Of a stretch of DNA of 64,000 nt, positions 52,039 to 62,725 are shown piece by piece. The notes under the pieces were generated by a model that was not told the origin of the DNA, did no database searches, and worked only from the letters and a program-made list of their open reading frames with translations. Both the position numbers and the translations under genes were made by a program. Origin of the DNA: Microbacterium esteraromaticum (lineage in GTDB: Bacteria > Actinomycetota > Actinomycetes > Actinomycetales > Microbacteriaceae). Every line of letters starts with the position of its first letter. The first letter of the stretch is position 1. The DNA lies in assembly GCF_017303215.1 (NCBI RefSeq), contig NZ_JAEMWU010000001.1:310001-374000 (forward strand), written 5' to 3'.

Positions 52039-53040
52039 ATGGATTGGATCGCCGATGTCTCGCAGGGTGACTGGCTGCGCCCGCTGCTCGATGAGGGCTA
52101 CGGCACCATGCACGGGGTCGTGCCGCGCGGCTACGCCGCCTACGCACGCGTCTTCCACCCAGCTGTCGTGCGGACGCTGCCCGGTCGCGCGGTTCCCACG
52201 CAAGCGGAGTACAAGCGGATGCCCGATGCCGAGGCTCAGGGGCTGATCGACCAGTACGTCGACCGGCCGGCCACGTGGGCCGATGCCGCCGATGCTTTCG
52301 GCACCGTCATGCACCCACTTGCGCAGTGGGGCAGCGTGGTGCGCACGCCGCCCGAGGGAGATTGGAGCACGCGCGTCGCACCGGACGGACGTGAGTTCTC
52401 CGCACCGTACGAGGGCGAGATGGAGCCGGCGCAGCTCGCCCGGATCGCCGCGCACCTCGCCACGCACACCGAGACGCCGGATGCCGGTGTCGCTGCCGTC
52501 TGGGCGGGATACGGCGGGCTTCTCGGGTTCTACGGCGAGTCGCCGTCACGCACCTTCCTGTCGTTCTCGTCCGATGACGACACCTCCGATACACCCGACG
52601 CACAGGCGCTCGCGCATCAGGAGATGCTGGCGCGCAGCATCCACGATCCCTTCAACAATGTGTTCCGCAAGCCGACTTGGCAGCCCGGCATTCTCTCGGA
52701 TGAGATCTCGAAGGGCCCGCAGCTCGAGCTGCCCGACCGGGAGTACGTGCTGTTCTCGGCGCCGCCGGCGGCGTTCGTCGACCCGGCGTGGATTCTCGAC
52801 GCGACCTGGCGCGACCTGCCCGGCGAAGAGCACGGGTTCGCGCCGTCGGCGCAGCATCCGAACATCCTGTGGCCCACCGATCGCGCCTGGGTGATGGTCA
52901 GCGAGATCGACTTCGACTCGACGATCGTGGCTGGTTCGGCCGAGCTGATCGCGGCGCTGTGCGCCGATCCGCTGCTCGAGGCCGCCCCGATCCCGGTCAA
53001 CGCCGACCTGAGCTGGCAGGCCGATCTCATCAACCGGTGA
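52039..53040 (+). CDS. Conserved hypothetical protein
   Basis: This 333-aa cytoplasmic protein has no recognised family. Visible segments include VSQGDWLRPLLDEGYGTMHGVVPRGYAAYARVF, read in parts, near the N-terminus, an internal WAGYGGLLGFYGESPSRTF and a late AWVMVSEIDFDSTIVAGS. Similar proteins seem to exist in other Actinobacteria. The ATG at 52039 was chosen; GTG 52030 is an in-frame alternative. TACCGT eight bases upstream could be a -10 box for a leaderless transcript. Confidence 0.65.
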   Translation: MDWIADVSQGDWLRPLLDEGYGTMHGVVPRGYAAYARVFHPAVVRTLPGRAVPTQAEYKRMPDAEAQGLIDQYVDRPATWADAADAFGTVMHPLAQWGSVVRTPPEGDWSTRVAPDGREFSAPYEGEMEPAQLARIAAHLATHTETPDAGVAAVWAGYGGLLGFYGESPSRTFLSFSSDDDTSDTPDAQALAHQEMLARSIHDPFNNVFRKPTWQPGILSDEISKGPQLELPDREYVLFSAPPAAFVDPAWILDATWRDLPGEEHGFAPSAQHPNILWPTDRAWVMVSEIDFDSTIVAGSAELIAALCADPLLEAAPIPVNADLSWQADLINR

Positions 53041-53049
53041 CGACGACGC

Positions 53050-53441
53050 CTACGCCGACGCCGCCAGACCGAAGTGCTGCAGTTCGGGCTCTGTCAGCAT
53101 CCGCGAGCGGATCAGGAACCGCTTGCCGGTCGGTCCTTCCACACTGAACCCGGCACCGCGCCCTTCGACGGCGTCGATGGTGAGGTGCGTGTACTTCCAG
53201 TACTCGAACTGCGACTCCGACATGTAGACCTGGATGGGGTCGAGCCCGTCGATGTCGAGGGTGCCGAGCAGCACGTCGCTCGGACCGGTCACGAACATGC
53301 CGATCGGGTAGCACATGGGCGACGACCCGTCGCAGCATCCGCCCGACTGATGGATCATCAGCGGACCGTGCTGCGCCGTCAGCTGCCGCAGCAGGGCCGC
53401 CGCGTCGTCAGACACGGCGACCCTGCTCATCTGGTCGGGCA

Positions 53442-53442
<1 letters not shown>
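53050..53442 (-). CDS. DUF779-domain protein downstream of aldehyde dehydrogenase
   Basis: This 130-aa DUF779 protein has the family motif HQSGGCCDGSSPMC, with four cysteines in close array. DUF779 genes are almost always adjacent to acetaldehyde/aldehyde dehydrogenase genes, but the function is not known. It overlaps the ALDH gene by one base (TGATG), so the two are translated together. Confidence 0.88.
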
Positions 53443-54989
<1,547 letters not shown>

Positions 54990-55057
54990 GGTGTCTCCTT
55001 CGACAAGGCGGCGTCAACGCCGCGGGTCCCTGTGCGAAGAAACCTACGCCCGGCCAC

Positions 55058-55093
55058 GTTGCACGCCGATGCGCTACGTTGCATCGAGTTGCA
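55058..55093 (-). promoter_or_regulatory. GTTGCA ladder upstream of the aldehyde dehydrogenase (four units, 10-bp period)
   Basis: GTTGCA at 55058-55063, a degenerate GATGCG at 55068-55073, GTTGCA at 55078-55083 and GTTGCA at 55088-55093 are spaced exactly 10 bp apart. The ladder lies 69-104 bases upstream of the ALDH ATG and has the same unit and period as that at 21653-21678. Confidence 0.8.
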
Positions 55094-55119
55094 TACGTCG
55101 GATGCCCGCTTCGGGCGCG

Positions 55120-56469
55120 CTAGGCCCGGTCGAGCTTCTCGATGCGGGCGACCAGCCCGGGACGGCGCGGCGACCTCGCCGGCAGCATCTCCAGGCACAG
55201 GCGCAGCACGGCGGCATCCGAGGCGCCTTCGGGGATCTCGGCGTACGCGAGCAGCACCTCGACGCTGGCCTCGGTGAGCATCGTCTCGCGCAGCACGCCC
55301 CGCAGGCTCTCGCGCAGTTCGATCACTCCCGGCGCCTCGGAGTCGGGTAGCACCGGGCCGCGGTAGGCCGACAGCGCCACCCGGTGGGCGCCACGATCGA
55401 GCAGTGAGAGCACGTTCTGCGCATCGGTGTCGAGTGCGATCGGCAGGCGGTACGGGCGCGACTGCGGCACGAGCTGGGGCGAGATGCGTTCGAGCACCTT
55501 GCGCAGGCGCACCATCTCGGGGCGCAGGGTATCGGCGGTCGACCCCTCGCCGTAGACGAGCTCGGCGAGCCTGTCGGCCGACAGTCCCTGCCGATGAGTG
55601 GCGAGCATGAGCAGGATCTCGGCGTGGCGCGCGCTGAGGTCGATGACGATCTCGGTGTCGGCGCCGCTCACGTCGAGGCGCGCCCGGTCGCGGCCCAGCA
55701 CGTGCAGTTGCACGCGCTGCGGCGTCTCGCGCACGGTGCGGCGAGGGCGCACCGATGCCGGCTTCTTGCCTCGGGAGTCGCCTCCCTGAGCCCGCGCGCG
55801 CAGGCGCGACACCATCAGCTCAGACTCCACGGCCCGAGCGGTGGCATCCACCAGCATCCGTGCCTGCGGGGTGACCGCCTCGTCACCGCCGGTGACGTCG
55901 ATGACCCCGAGCACGCGACGCGTCTCGGGGTCGAACACGGGCGCAGCGGTGCACGACCACGGCTGCACGAGCCGGTTGTAGTGCTCGGCCTGTCGGATCT
56001 GCACGGATTCTCCGAGCGTCAGCGCGGTGCCGGGGGCCGAGGTACCCACGGCCGCCTCTGACCAGTTCGCCCCTTCGACGAAACCCATCTCGCCCGACAA
56101 CATCCGCTGCTGAAGGTCTCCCTCGACCCACAGCAGCCGTCCGGCGTGGTCGCCGACGGCGACCACCACGCCCGAATCGTCGGGGGCGCCGGGCAGCAGC
56201 AGTGTGCGGATCAGTTCGATCGCGCCGGCGAGCGGATGCCCGGTGCGGTAGGTCTCGAGCGCTTCGGGCGTGAACTCCAACGGCGGCAGACCTTCGGCGC
56301 CCACGCGGTCCTGCCAGGCGCGCTGCCATGAGGCCCGCACGAACGGGCGTACCTGTTCGAGACGGCGGTCGTCGAGATTACCGGCGACGAGCTCTTCATG
56401 GGCTCGCTCGATGATCAACCGGGAGGTCTCCGGCGGGTTCTCACGCGATGACGACCAAGGTGAGGGCAC
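55120..56469 (-). CDS. GAF-domain transcriptional regulator of the aldehyde dehydrogenase
   Basis: This 449-aa regulator has an N-terminal GAF sensor domain (about residues 75-220: NWSEAAVGTSAPGTAL and SCTAAPVFDPETRRVLGVIDVTG, read in parts) and a C-terminal winged-helix domain (about 270-350: SARHAEILLMLATHRQGLSA and LRPEMVRLRKVLERI). It lacks the AAA+ domain of classical AcoR, so it must work with the housekeeping polymerase. Such proteins in Actinobacteria sit beside aldehyde or acetoin dehydrogenases. It is the likely activator acting on the GTTGCA ladders. Confidence 0.83.
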   Translation of the reverse strand: MPSPWSSSRENPPETSRLIIERAHEELVAGNLDDRRLEQVRPFVRASWQRAWQDRVGAEGLPPLEFTPEALETYRTGHPLAGAIELIRTLLLPGAPDDSGVVVAVGDHAGRLLWVEGDLQQRMLSGEMGFVEGANWSEAAVGTSAPGTALTLGESVQIRQAEHYNRLVQPWSCTAAPVFDPETRRVLGVIDVTGGDEAVTPQARMLVDATARAVESELMVSRLRARAQGGDSRGKKPASVRPRRTVRETPQRVQLHVLGRDRARLDVSGADTEIVIDLSARHAEILLMLATHRQGLSADRLAELVYGEGSTADTLRPEMVRLRKVLERISPQLVPQSRPYRLPIALDTDAQNVLSLLDRGAHRVALSAYRGPVLPDSEAPGVIELRESLRGVLRETMLTEASVEVLLAYAEIPEGASDAAVLRLCLEMLPARSPRRPGLVARIEKLDRA

Positions 56470-56550
56470 TGAACTCCGATCAACGCTGACGGTGTGCTCA
56501 AGTGTAGGTCGGAAAGCGGCTTCGCGGCCGGTGAATGCGCCGTGAGCGGA

Positions 56551-58023
56551 TCAGTCGCGCGCGGCCCACCAGTCGCGCAGGCGCTGCTCGGCGACATCGG
56601 CGCCGAGGGGACCCTCATCGAGGCGCATATCCATCAGGAACCGGTACGCCTCGCCGACCTCGCGGCCCGGCTTGATGCCGAGGATCTGCTGAATCTGGTT
56701 TCCGTCGAGGTCGGGGCGGATGCTGTCGAGCTCCTCCTGCTCGCGGAGTTCAACGATGCGCCGCTCGATGTCGTCGTAGGCCGAAGCGAGCCGGGCCGCC
56801 TTGCGACGGTTGCGGGTCGTGACATCCGCGCGCACCAGGATGTGCAGGCGCTCGACGAGGTCACCCGCGTCGCGCACGTACCGGCGCACGGCGCTGTCGG
56901 TCCAGGCCCCTTCGGCGTAGCCGAAGAAGCGCAGGTGCAGCTCGACCAGCTTGGCGACAGCATCCGTCGTGTCACCGTCGAAGCGCAGCGCCTGCAGACG
57001 CTTGCGCGCCATGCGCGCGCCGACCACATCGTGGTGGTGGAAGGTGACTCCCCCACCGGCCTCGAGCTTGCGCGTGCGGGGCTTGCCGATGTCGTGCAGC
57101 AACGCCGCCAGGCGCAGCGGCACATCGGGAGCGGCGTCGGGGTTGCGGCTCTTCTCAAGCTCGATCGCCTGCCGCACCACGGTCAGCGAGTGCTCGTAGA
57201 CGTCTTTGTGATGGTGGTGCTCATCGACCTCGAGACGCAGCGCGCTGACCTCGGGCAGGAACTGCTCGATCAGGCCGGTATCGACGAGAACGCGGATGCC
57301 GCGCACGGGGTCGTCGGTCTGCATGAGCCGCACGATCTCGCCCTGGATCCGCTCGGGGCTGACGATGCTCAGCGTGCCGCGCAGACGCTCGATCGCGGAG
57401 AAGGTGGCCTCGTCGAGGGCGAAGTCGAGCTGCGCGCTGAAGCGCGCCGCGCGCAGCATCCGCAACGGATCGTCACCGAAGCTCACGTCGGGATCGATCG
57501 GAGTGCGCAGGATGCCGGCGATCAGGTCTTCGACACCGCCGGTCGGGTCGACCAGTCGCGGTCCCGGTGCGACCTCGGTGCCCTCAGCGGGCGGGGTGAC
57601 CTGCAGGGCCATCGCGTTGACGGTGAAGTCGCGACGCTGCAGGTCGCCGTCGATGCTGTCGCCGAACTCGACGACCGGCTTACGGGTGGTGCCGTCGTAG
57701 CTGTCGGCGCGGTACGTGGTGATCTCGACCTGCTCGGCGGGACCGCCGGGGTTCTGCACGCGCGCACCGATGGTGCCGAAGGCACGGCCGATGTCCCACT
57801 GGGTGGTCGAGATGGGCGTGACGATCCGCAGGATCTCGTCGGGCTGCGCGTCGGTCGTGAAGTCGAGGTCGTTGGTCGCGCGCCCCAGCAGGGCGTCGCG
57901 CACCGGACCCCCGACGACGGATAGCTCGTAGCCCGCTTCGGCGAACGCCGTCGACAGGGTGGCGACGACGGGATGCGCGGCAAGCGCGCCGAGTCGGGAC
58001 AGTCCCTCGGCCATATTGAGCAT
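56551..58023 (-). CDS. pcnA: CCA-adding tRNA nucleotidyltransferase
   Basis: This 490-aa class II nucleotidyltransferase adds the CCA end to tRNA. The head domain has GGPVRDALLGRATNDLDF with the catalytic DxD, and the tail has an HD motif in LRLAALLHDIGKPRT. The ATG at 58023 is seven bases from TAATCT (58031-58036), a likely -10 box, so the message may be leaderless. In Actinobacteria pcnA lies near oriC beside DUF6049 and murJ genes; here it is separated from the DUF6049 gene by five intervening genes. Confidence 0.95.
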   Translation of the reverse strand: MLNMAEGLSRLGALAAHPVVATLSTAFAEAGYELSVVGGPVRDALLGRATNDLDFTTDAQPDEILRIVTPISTTQWDIGRAFGTIGARVQNPGGPAEQVEITTYRADSYDGTTRKPVVEFGDSIDGDLQRRDFTVNAMALQVTPPAEGTEVAPGPRLVDPTGGVEDLIAGILRTPIDPDVSFGDDPLRMLRAARFSAQLDFALDEATFSAIERLRGTLSIVSPERIQGEIVRLMQTDDPVRGIRVLVDTGLIEQFLPEVSALRLEVDEHHHHKDVYEHSLTVVRQAIELEKSRNPDAAPDVPLRLAALLHDIGKPRTRKLEAGGGVTFHHHDVVGARMARKRLQALRFDGDTTDAVAKLVELHLRFFGYAEGAWTDSAVRRYVRDAGDLVERLHILVRADVTTRNRRKAARLASAYDDIERRIVELREQEELDSIRPDLDGNQIQQILGIKPGREVGEAYRFLMDMRLDEGPLGADVAEQRLRDWWAARD

Positions 58024-58049
58024 GGGTTCCAGATTACCGGCTGGTGTTG

Positions 58050-58670
58050 TCAGGCCCCGGCGGGCGGCTGAGGACGCCCCAGCATTCCGCGCAACAACAG
58101 GCCCGGTGCGCCGGCGTGATCCAGAGCGGTTGGCGGCGCCTGCGGCTCTCCCGCGCCGAGCGCCCACTCGTCCAGGCCGCGCAGCATGCCGAAGGTCGCC
58201 GCGGCAAGGGCGTCGACGGGCACATCTTCACGAACCGCTCCGGTGCGCACGCCCACCCGCAGCACCTCGGCGACCCAGGCATGCACGGCGTCGAGCAGAG
58301 CGGTGCGCGCATCGACGGCCCCGGCCGCAGGCAGGTAGAAGATACGCCCGAGCAGTCCGAGCGCGGGATCGGCCGCGGCCAGCTCGCCGAGATCGGTGAG
58401 CACGGCGTCGAGGCGGGGCCAGAAGTCGGCACCGGAGAACAGTTCGGGCGCCGGTGGAATCCAGTGCGCGCGCACGTCGGCGATCAGGGTCTCGACGACG
58501 GCATCGAGCAGTTCTGCCTTCGAGCCGACCGCGTGGTAGAAGGAGCTCTTGCTGATGCCGGCCGCCTGGATGATCCGGTTCAGCGACGCCCCCTCGTAGC
58601 CGACCGAGGCGAACTCGGCGACGGTCGCCTCGATGAGGCGGTCGCGGTGGTGTCCGGTGAGCGTTGCCAT
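58050..58670 (-). CDS. TetR-family repressor
   Basis: This 206-aa TetR regulator has the N-terminal HTH (residues 10-55: VAEFASVGYEGASLNRIIQA, ISKSSFYHAVGSKAELLD) and a helical ligand-binding C-terminal domain. It is divergent from an FAD monooxygenase across a 75-base gap that holds two palindromic operators, the standard arrangement for autorepression and control of a detoxification gene. Confidence 0.92.
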   Translation of the reverse strand: MATLTGHHRDRLIEATVAEFASVGYEGASLNRIIQAAGISKSSFYHAVGSKAELLDAVVETLIADVRAHWIPPAPELFSGADFWPRLDAVLTDLGELAAADPALGLLGRIFYLPAAGAVDARTALLDAVHAWVAEVLRVGVRTGAVREDVPVDALAAATFGMLRGLDEWALGAGEPQAPPTALDHAGAPGLLLRGMLGRPQPPAGA

Positions 58671-58682
58671 GCGGTCAGCCTA

Positions 58683-58735
58683 CTGGACCAGTCAGTCCAG
58701 AGAGCGTACAGTGAACACTGGACCAGGTGGTCCAG
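58683..58735. promoter_or_regulatory. Pair of TetR operators
   Basis: CTGGACCAGTCAGTCCAG (58683-58700, 6-6-6) and CTGGACCAGGTGGTCCAG (58718-58735, 7-4-7) differ in only three positions. Their centres are 35 bp apart, and each is placed to cover one of the two divergent promoters. Confidence 0.85.
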
Positions 58736-58744
58736 AGGAGGAAC

Positions 58745-59974
58745 ATGCTCACCGATACCCCGCTCGACGCCCAGATCACGGCCCAACGGAACGATCGCTT
58801 GAGAGTGCTCATCGTGGGCGCCGGCGTCGCCGGCATCACGCTCGCGCAACTGCTGCGCCGGGATGGGCTGCACCCGGTGCTCGTCGATCGGATGCCCGAG
58901 ATGAACCACCCCGGCTACATGCTCGCCCTCATGCCGACGGTCGATCAGGCCTTCGTCGACCTCGGCGTGCACGACGACTATCTCGCCGCGGGCACCCCCA
59001 TGGAGCGCTACGCGTTCCGTTCCCACCGCGGCACGATGCTGCGCTCCGATTCGATGAGCGACCTGCTGCGCGTCTACGGCTCCTACAACGGGATCTCACG
59101 GGGAGCCCTGATCGACGTGCTCACCGAGAGCGGATGCCCGGTGACGTTCGGCACCACCGTGCAGCAGGTGATCGATCGCACGGCCCGTTTCGTCGACCGC
59201 GACGGGGCTTCCACCGGTGAGGCGGAGTTCGATCTGATCGTGGGTGCCGATGGCATCCGCTCGCACATGCGGTCTGTGCTGGGTTCACCCGCGCCGCAGG
59301 TGGTCAGGACGGGCTGGTCGGGCTGGGTCGGGTGGGCGGAGGATCTCAGCGACCCGACGCTCGGTGAAGAGGTCTGGGGCAACGGGTTCTTCCTCGGCGC
59401 CTACCCCGTGAAGGGTCGACTGGGCGTGTTCCTCGGCGGCCCGGACGCCGATCTCTCCGACGGACCGGCGGCGTTCGCCGCCTCCATCCGGCGGCGGGTC
59501 GATACCCTCGGGCCCCGTCTGGAGGCATCGTTGCGAGCGATCGAGGCGGCTCCGGATCCGTATCTGTGGCGGCTCGACGACGCCCGCGCCGCGCGATGGG
59601 TGTTGCCCGACGGGGTGCTGCTCGGCGATGCGGCCGCGGGCTTCCTGCCCACGGCCGGGATCGGCGCCGGGATGGCGATCGAGGCGGCTTGGATGCTGGG
59701 CAGGATGCTCGCGCACGCCGACCGCGAGTCGCTGCCGGCACTGCTCGAAGCATGGGAGCGGGTGGAGCGGCCGCGCGTCGAGGCGGCACAGTCGAATTCG
59801 CGGATGCTCGCGAGGCTCATGTTCCGGCGCGGACGAATACTCGCCTGGCTGCGTGAGACCACGCTTCGACGACTGAGCGTGCGGGCCGTACTGGGACCGA
59901 TCGTCAAGCTCGTCGCCGGACGGCCCGATCCCGACGCCGTCGCCCACCAGGCGTTGCGCGGAATGCGGTCATAG
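58745..59974 (+). CDS. FAD-dependent monooxygenase (PHBH/TetX-like)
   Basis: This 409-aa flavin monooxygenase has the FAD motifs VLIVGAGVAGITLAQLLRRDG (read as VLIVGAGVAGITLAQLL), LIVGADGIRSHMRS and LLGDAAAGFLPTAGIGAGMA. This family hydroxylates aromatic compounds or inactivates drugs such as tetracyclines and rifamycins; the substrate is not deducible. It is very probably induced by the ligand of the divergent TetR repressor. The ATG at 58745 follows GAGGAG. Confidence 0.9.
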   Translation: MLTDTPLDAQITAQRNDRLRVLIVGAGVAGITLAQLLRRDGLHPVLVDRMPEMNHPGYMLALMPTVDQAFVDLGVHDDYLAAGTPMERYAFRSHRGTMLRSDSMSDLLRVYGSYNGISRGALIDVLTESGCPVTFGTTVQQVIDRTARFVDRDGASTGEAEFDLIVGADGIRSHMRSVLGSPAPQVVRTGWSGWVGWAEDLSDPTLGEEVWGNGFFLGAYPVKGRLGVFLGGPDADLSDGPAAFAASIRRRVDTLGPRLEASLRAIEAAPDPYLWRLDDARAARWVLPDGVLLGDAAAGFLPTAGIGAGMAIEAAWMLGRMLAHADRESLPALLEAWERVERPRVEAAQSNSRMLARLMFRRGRILAWLRETTLRRLSVRAVLGPIVKLVAGRPDPDAVAHQALRGMRS

Positions 59975-60034
59975 CGGCCGGCACACGCCCCTCCCCGCGA
60001 CGGCGCTTGCTGGGGGTGTCGGCGAAGATCGCCG

Positions 60035-61093
60035 TCACCTGATGGTGTCTCCCTGCACAGGCCCTTCCGTGTTGGGCTGCCATCCCAGCGCGGGCGCGAC
60101 GTGCGTCGCGAACGCCTCCAGCACGTGCAGGTTGTACTCCGGGCCGAGCTGGTTGGGGATCGTCAGCATCAGGGTGTCAGCCGCCATCACGGCCTCGTCG
60201 GCCTTGAGCTGCTCGATGAGAACGTCGGGCTCGGCCGCGTAGGTCTTGCCGAAGGTCGATCGCAAGCCGTCGATCACACCGACCTGGTCGCCGTTCTCGG
60301 CACTGCGCAGACCGAAGTAGGCGCGGTCACGGTCGTCGATCAGCGGAAACACACTGCGACTCACCGACACCCGGGGCGCACCGGTGTGGCCGGCCTCGCG
60401 ATAGGCGGCACGGAACAGATCGATCTGCTCGCGCTGCAACTCGTGGAACGGCTGCCCGGTCGCCTCGGTGACCAGCGTCGAGCTCATCATGTTCAGCCCC
60501 ATGCGGCCGGTCGTCTCGGCGGTGGCTCGTGACCCCGACCCCCACCAGATGTGGTCGCGCAGGGTCGGCGACTGCGGCTCGATCGCCAGGTAGTGCCCGG
60601 CCCCGACGGTGCGCGGGTCACCGGGTGCGATCCGCTCGCCCTCGATCGCCCGCAGAAACTGGTCGAACTTCTCGCGGGCCAGCACGCTGCCGCGCTCGCT
60701 GTCTTCAGCATCCACGTAGCCGAACGACTCGTAGCCGCGCAGCGCCGTCTCGGGTGACCCGCGGCTGATGCCCAGCGCGATCCGCCCGTCCGCGATGAGG
60801 TCCAATGCGGCCGCCTCCTCGGCGAGCTGCAGGGGGTTCTCGTACCGCATGTCGATCACCCCCGTACCCACCTCGATGCGCTGGGTGCGTGCAGCCATCG
60901 CCGTCAGCAGAGGCATGGGCGAGGCCGCCTGCCGCGCCCAGTGGTGCACGCGCACGTAGGCACCGTTGACACCGATCTCGTCCGCACCCTGCGCGATCTC
61001 GATGGTCTGCCGAAGCATGTCGCCCGCAGTGCGCGTGGCCGAGCCCGGCACTGCGCCGTAGTGCCCGAACGAGAGAAATCCGAACGCCTTCAT
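60035..61093 (-). CDS. Luciferase-like flavin-dependent monooxygenase
   Basis: This 352-aa protein belongs to the bacterial-luciferase-like (LLM) class of FMN-dependent oxidoreductases: FGHYGAVPGS, VHHWARQAASPMPLLTAMA, IALGISRGSPETALRGYE and RMGLNMMSS are recognisable family elements. The sub-family and substrate are not evident. An inverted repeat, TCATGC-AAAC-GCATGA (61097-61112), lies immediately upstream of the start codon. Confidence 0.87.
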   Translation of the reverse strand: MKAFGFLSFGHYGAVPGSATRTAGDMLRQTIEIAQGADEIGVNGAYVRVHHWARQAASPMPLLTAMAARTQRIEVGTGVIDMRYENPLQLAEEAAALDLIADGRIALGISRGSPETALRGYESFGYVDAEDSERGSVLAREKFDQFLRAIEGERIAPGDPRTVGAGHYLAIEPQSPTLRDHIWWGSGSRATAETTGRMGLNMMSSTLVTEATGQPFHELQREQIDLFRAAYREAGHTGAPRVSVSRSVFPLIDDRDRAYFGLRSAENGDQVGVIDGLRSTFGKTYAAEPDVLIEQLKADEAVMAADTLMLTIPNQLGPEYNLHVLEAFATHVAPALGWQPNTEGPVQGDTIR

Positions 61094-61096
61094 GAT

Positions 61097-61112
61097 TCAT
61101 GCAAACGCATGA
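61097..61112 (-). promoter_or_regulatory. TCATGC-N4-GCATGA palindrome upstream of the luciferase-like gene
   Basis: TCATGC and GCATGA form a perfect 6-4-6 inverted repeat ending 4 bases before the ATG at 61093, positioned like a repressor operator. No regulator is adjacent. Confidence 0.4.
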
Positions 61113-61122
61113 TCATCGGATG

Positions 61123-62628
61123 CTATTCCGCCGGCAGCAGCAAACCGTCGAGCACCAACTCGCGAAGACGCGGCTCGAGATCAGCCCACAGGTCGGCCAA
61201 GGGCACCTCGAACAGGTCGGCGAGGGCCGCGACGATCTGTGCGACGGTGAGTTCGCCGTCGCACGCGCCGACGAGCCCCGCGAGCGCCGGATCGACCCGC
61301 ACCGTGCGACCGAAACCGCCACCCTGCCGCAGTTCGATCACGCTCGGGTCATCCTCGCCGGGCATGAAGTGCCGTGCCTCGGTGACGTCGGGGGCGACGA
61401 GCAGTCGCTCGGGAACACCGTGCGCGAGGGCGTCGTGCGCCTGAAGGCCCCGGCCGAGCGCCCGACCGAGATCGGTGACCGGCTGCGCCGCCGTCTCGAA
61501 CCGGCGCAGCACCGCCGCCCCCGCCGACGGGCGGCGAAGCACGATGTATCCGAACCCGACGGCGGTCACGCCGCGGTGGTCGAAGTCGTCCAACCACGCG
61601 GTGAGCAGGCGGGTGAACTCGTCGTCGCGCGGCAGCGTGCCGCCGTCACGGATCCACAGTTCGGCGTAGCCGAGGGGACTCAGCTCTTCGCGCTGGATCA
61701 CCCAGGCATCCAGATCATCGTCGACCCACGAACGCACCCGGTCCAGGCCCGTCACGTCAGCGGAGGACTCCCAGTTGCCCAGCAGCTGCGCCACCCCACC
61801 GGGAGAGAGATGCGTCGGCACCTCGCGCAGGAAGCGCTCGACCAGGGCGTCGCCGATGAGTCCGCCATCGCGGTACTCATAGGCGGGAACACCCGCGACG
61901 CGCGGCGTGATCACGAACGGCGGGTTCGAGACGATCAGATCGAACGACTCGCCCGCGACGGGCTCGAACAGGCTCCCCAGCCGGAACTCGATGTTGCGCA
62001 CACCATTGAGGTAGGCGTTGAGTTCGGCGTAGGCCAGTGCGCGCTCCGAAATGTCGGTGGCGACAACCGCGCCGGCATGACGAGAGACCAGCAGGGCCTG
62101 GATGCCACAGCCCGTGCCGAGATCAAGCGCGCGCTCCACGGGCGTCGGGATGACGAGTTCGGCCAGCGTGCGCGACGCACCGCCCACGCCGAGCACGTGA
62201 TCGGCGGGCAGTGCCCCTCCGAGCGCGCCCTCATCGAGATCGCTGGCGATCCACCATTCGCCCACGCCGTCGGCATCCACGAACGACTGCGGGGTGATCA
62301 GCGCCAGTGGCGCGACCCGATCGTCTTCCCGCGCGGCCAACCCCATCGCCACCAGTCCGTCGATCCCCGTGCGCGGCAGCGCGCGCTCGACGACGCGAAG
62401 CGCCTGCGGCATCCCGAGAACCCAGAACCGGCCCAGCGTTGACAGCGGATCATCCCGGTCGGCCAGTGCCCGCAGGATCGGTGAGCGTAGCCCCCGGGCG
62501 AGCGCGTCGTCGGCCTCGCTCCCCCACAAGGTGCGCAACGCATCCGAGCGGAAGTCGGCGGCATCCAGATCGGCGGCGAGAGCCTGCGCGAGAACGAGAT
62601 CAGGGCGGGGGCGGGAGTGGTCCGGCAC
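61123..62628 (-). CDS. Class I SAM methyltransferase with N-terminal accessory domain
   Basis: This 501-aa protein has a class I methyltransferase core in the middle: the SAM motif ALDLGTGCGIQALLVSRHAG and the acceptor motif IVSNPPFVI, of the kind used for rRNA N2-guanine or glutamine-N5 methylation (HemK/RlmG style). An N-terminal domain (about 1-130) and a C-terminal winged-helix-like part (about 390-501) flank it. The start at 62628 (GTG) is seven bases after TAGAGT (62636-62641), fitting a leaderless message; GTG 62637 is an alternative. Target unknown, but ribosomal RNA is plausible. Confidence 0.8.
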   Translation of the reverse strand: MPDHSRPRPDLVLAQALAADLDAADFRSDALRTLWGSEADDALARGLRSPILRALADRDDPLSTLGRFWVLGMPQALRVVERALPRTGIDGLVAMGLAAREDDRVAPLALITPQSFVDADGVGEWWIASDLDEGALGGALPADHVLGVGGASRTLAELVIPTPVERALDLGTGCGIQALLVSRHAGAVVATDISERALAYAELNAYLNGVRNIEFRLGSLFEPVAGESFDLIVSNPPFVITPRVAGVPAYEYRDGGLIGDALVERFLREVPTHLSPGGVAQLLGNWESSADVTGLDRVRSWVDDDLDAWVIQREELSPLGYAELWIRDGGTLPRDDEFTRLLTAWLDDFDHRGVTAVGFGYIVLRRPSAGAAVLRRFETAAQPVTDLGRALGRGLQAHDALAHGVPERLLVAPDVTEARHFMPGEDDPSVIELRQGGGFGRTVRVDPALAGLVGACDGELTVAQIVAALADLFEVPLADLWADLEPRLRELVLDGLLLPAE

Positions 62629-62673
62629 GGGCGTCACTCTACGCGCCTTCAGGGTTTCGCACGGCTTCCCGCC

Positions 62674-62679
62674 TAGACT
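62674..62679 (+). promoter_or_regulatory. Possible -10 box of the DUF6049 gene
   Basis: TAGACT matches the actinobacterial -10 consensus and lies 46 bases before the ATG at 62726. No convincing -35 element is seen. Confidence 0.35.
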
Positions 62680-62725
62680 CGGGGGCGTCGTCCTCGCCGC
62701 TTCCTTGGCGTCGACGACCCCGATC

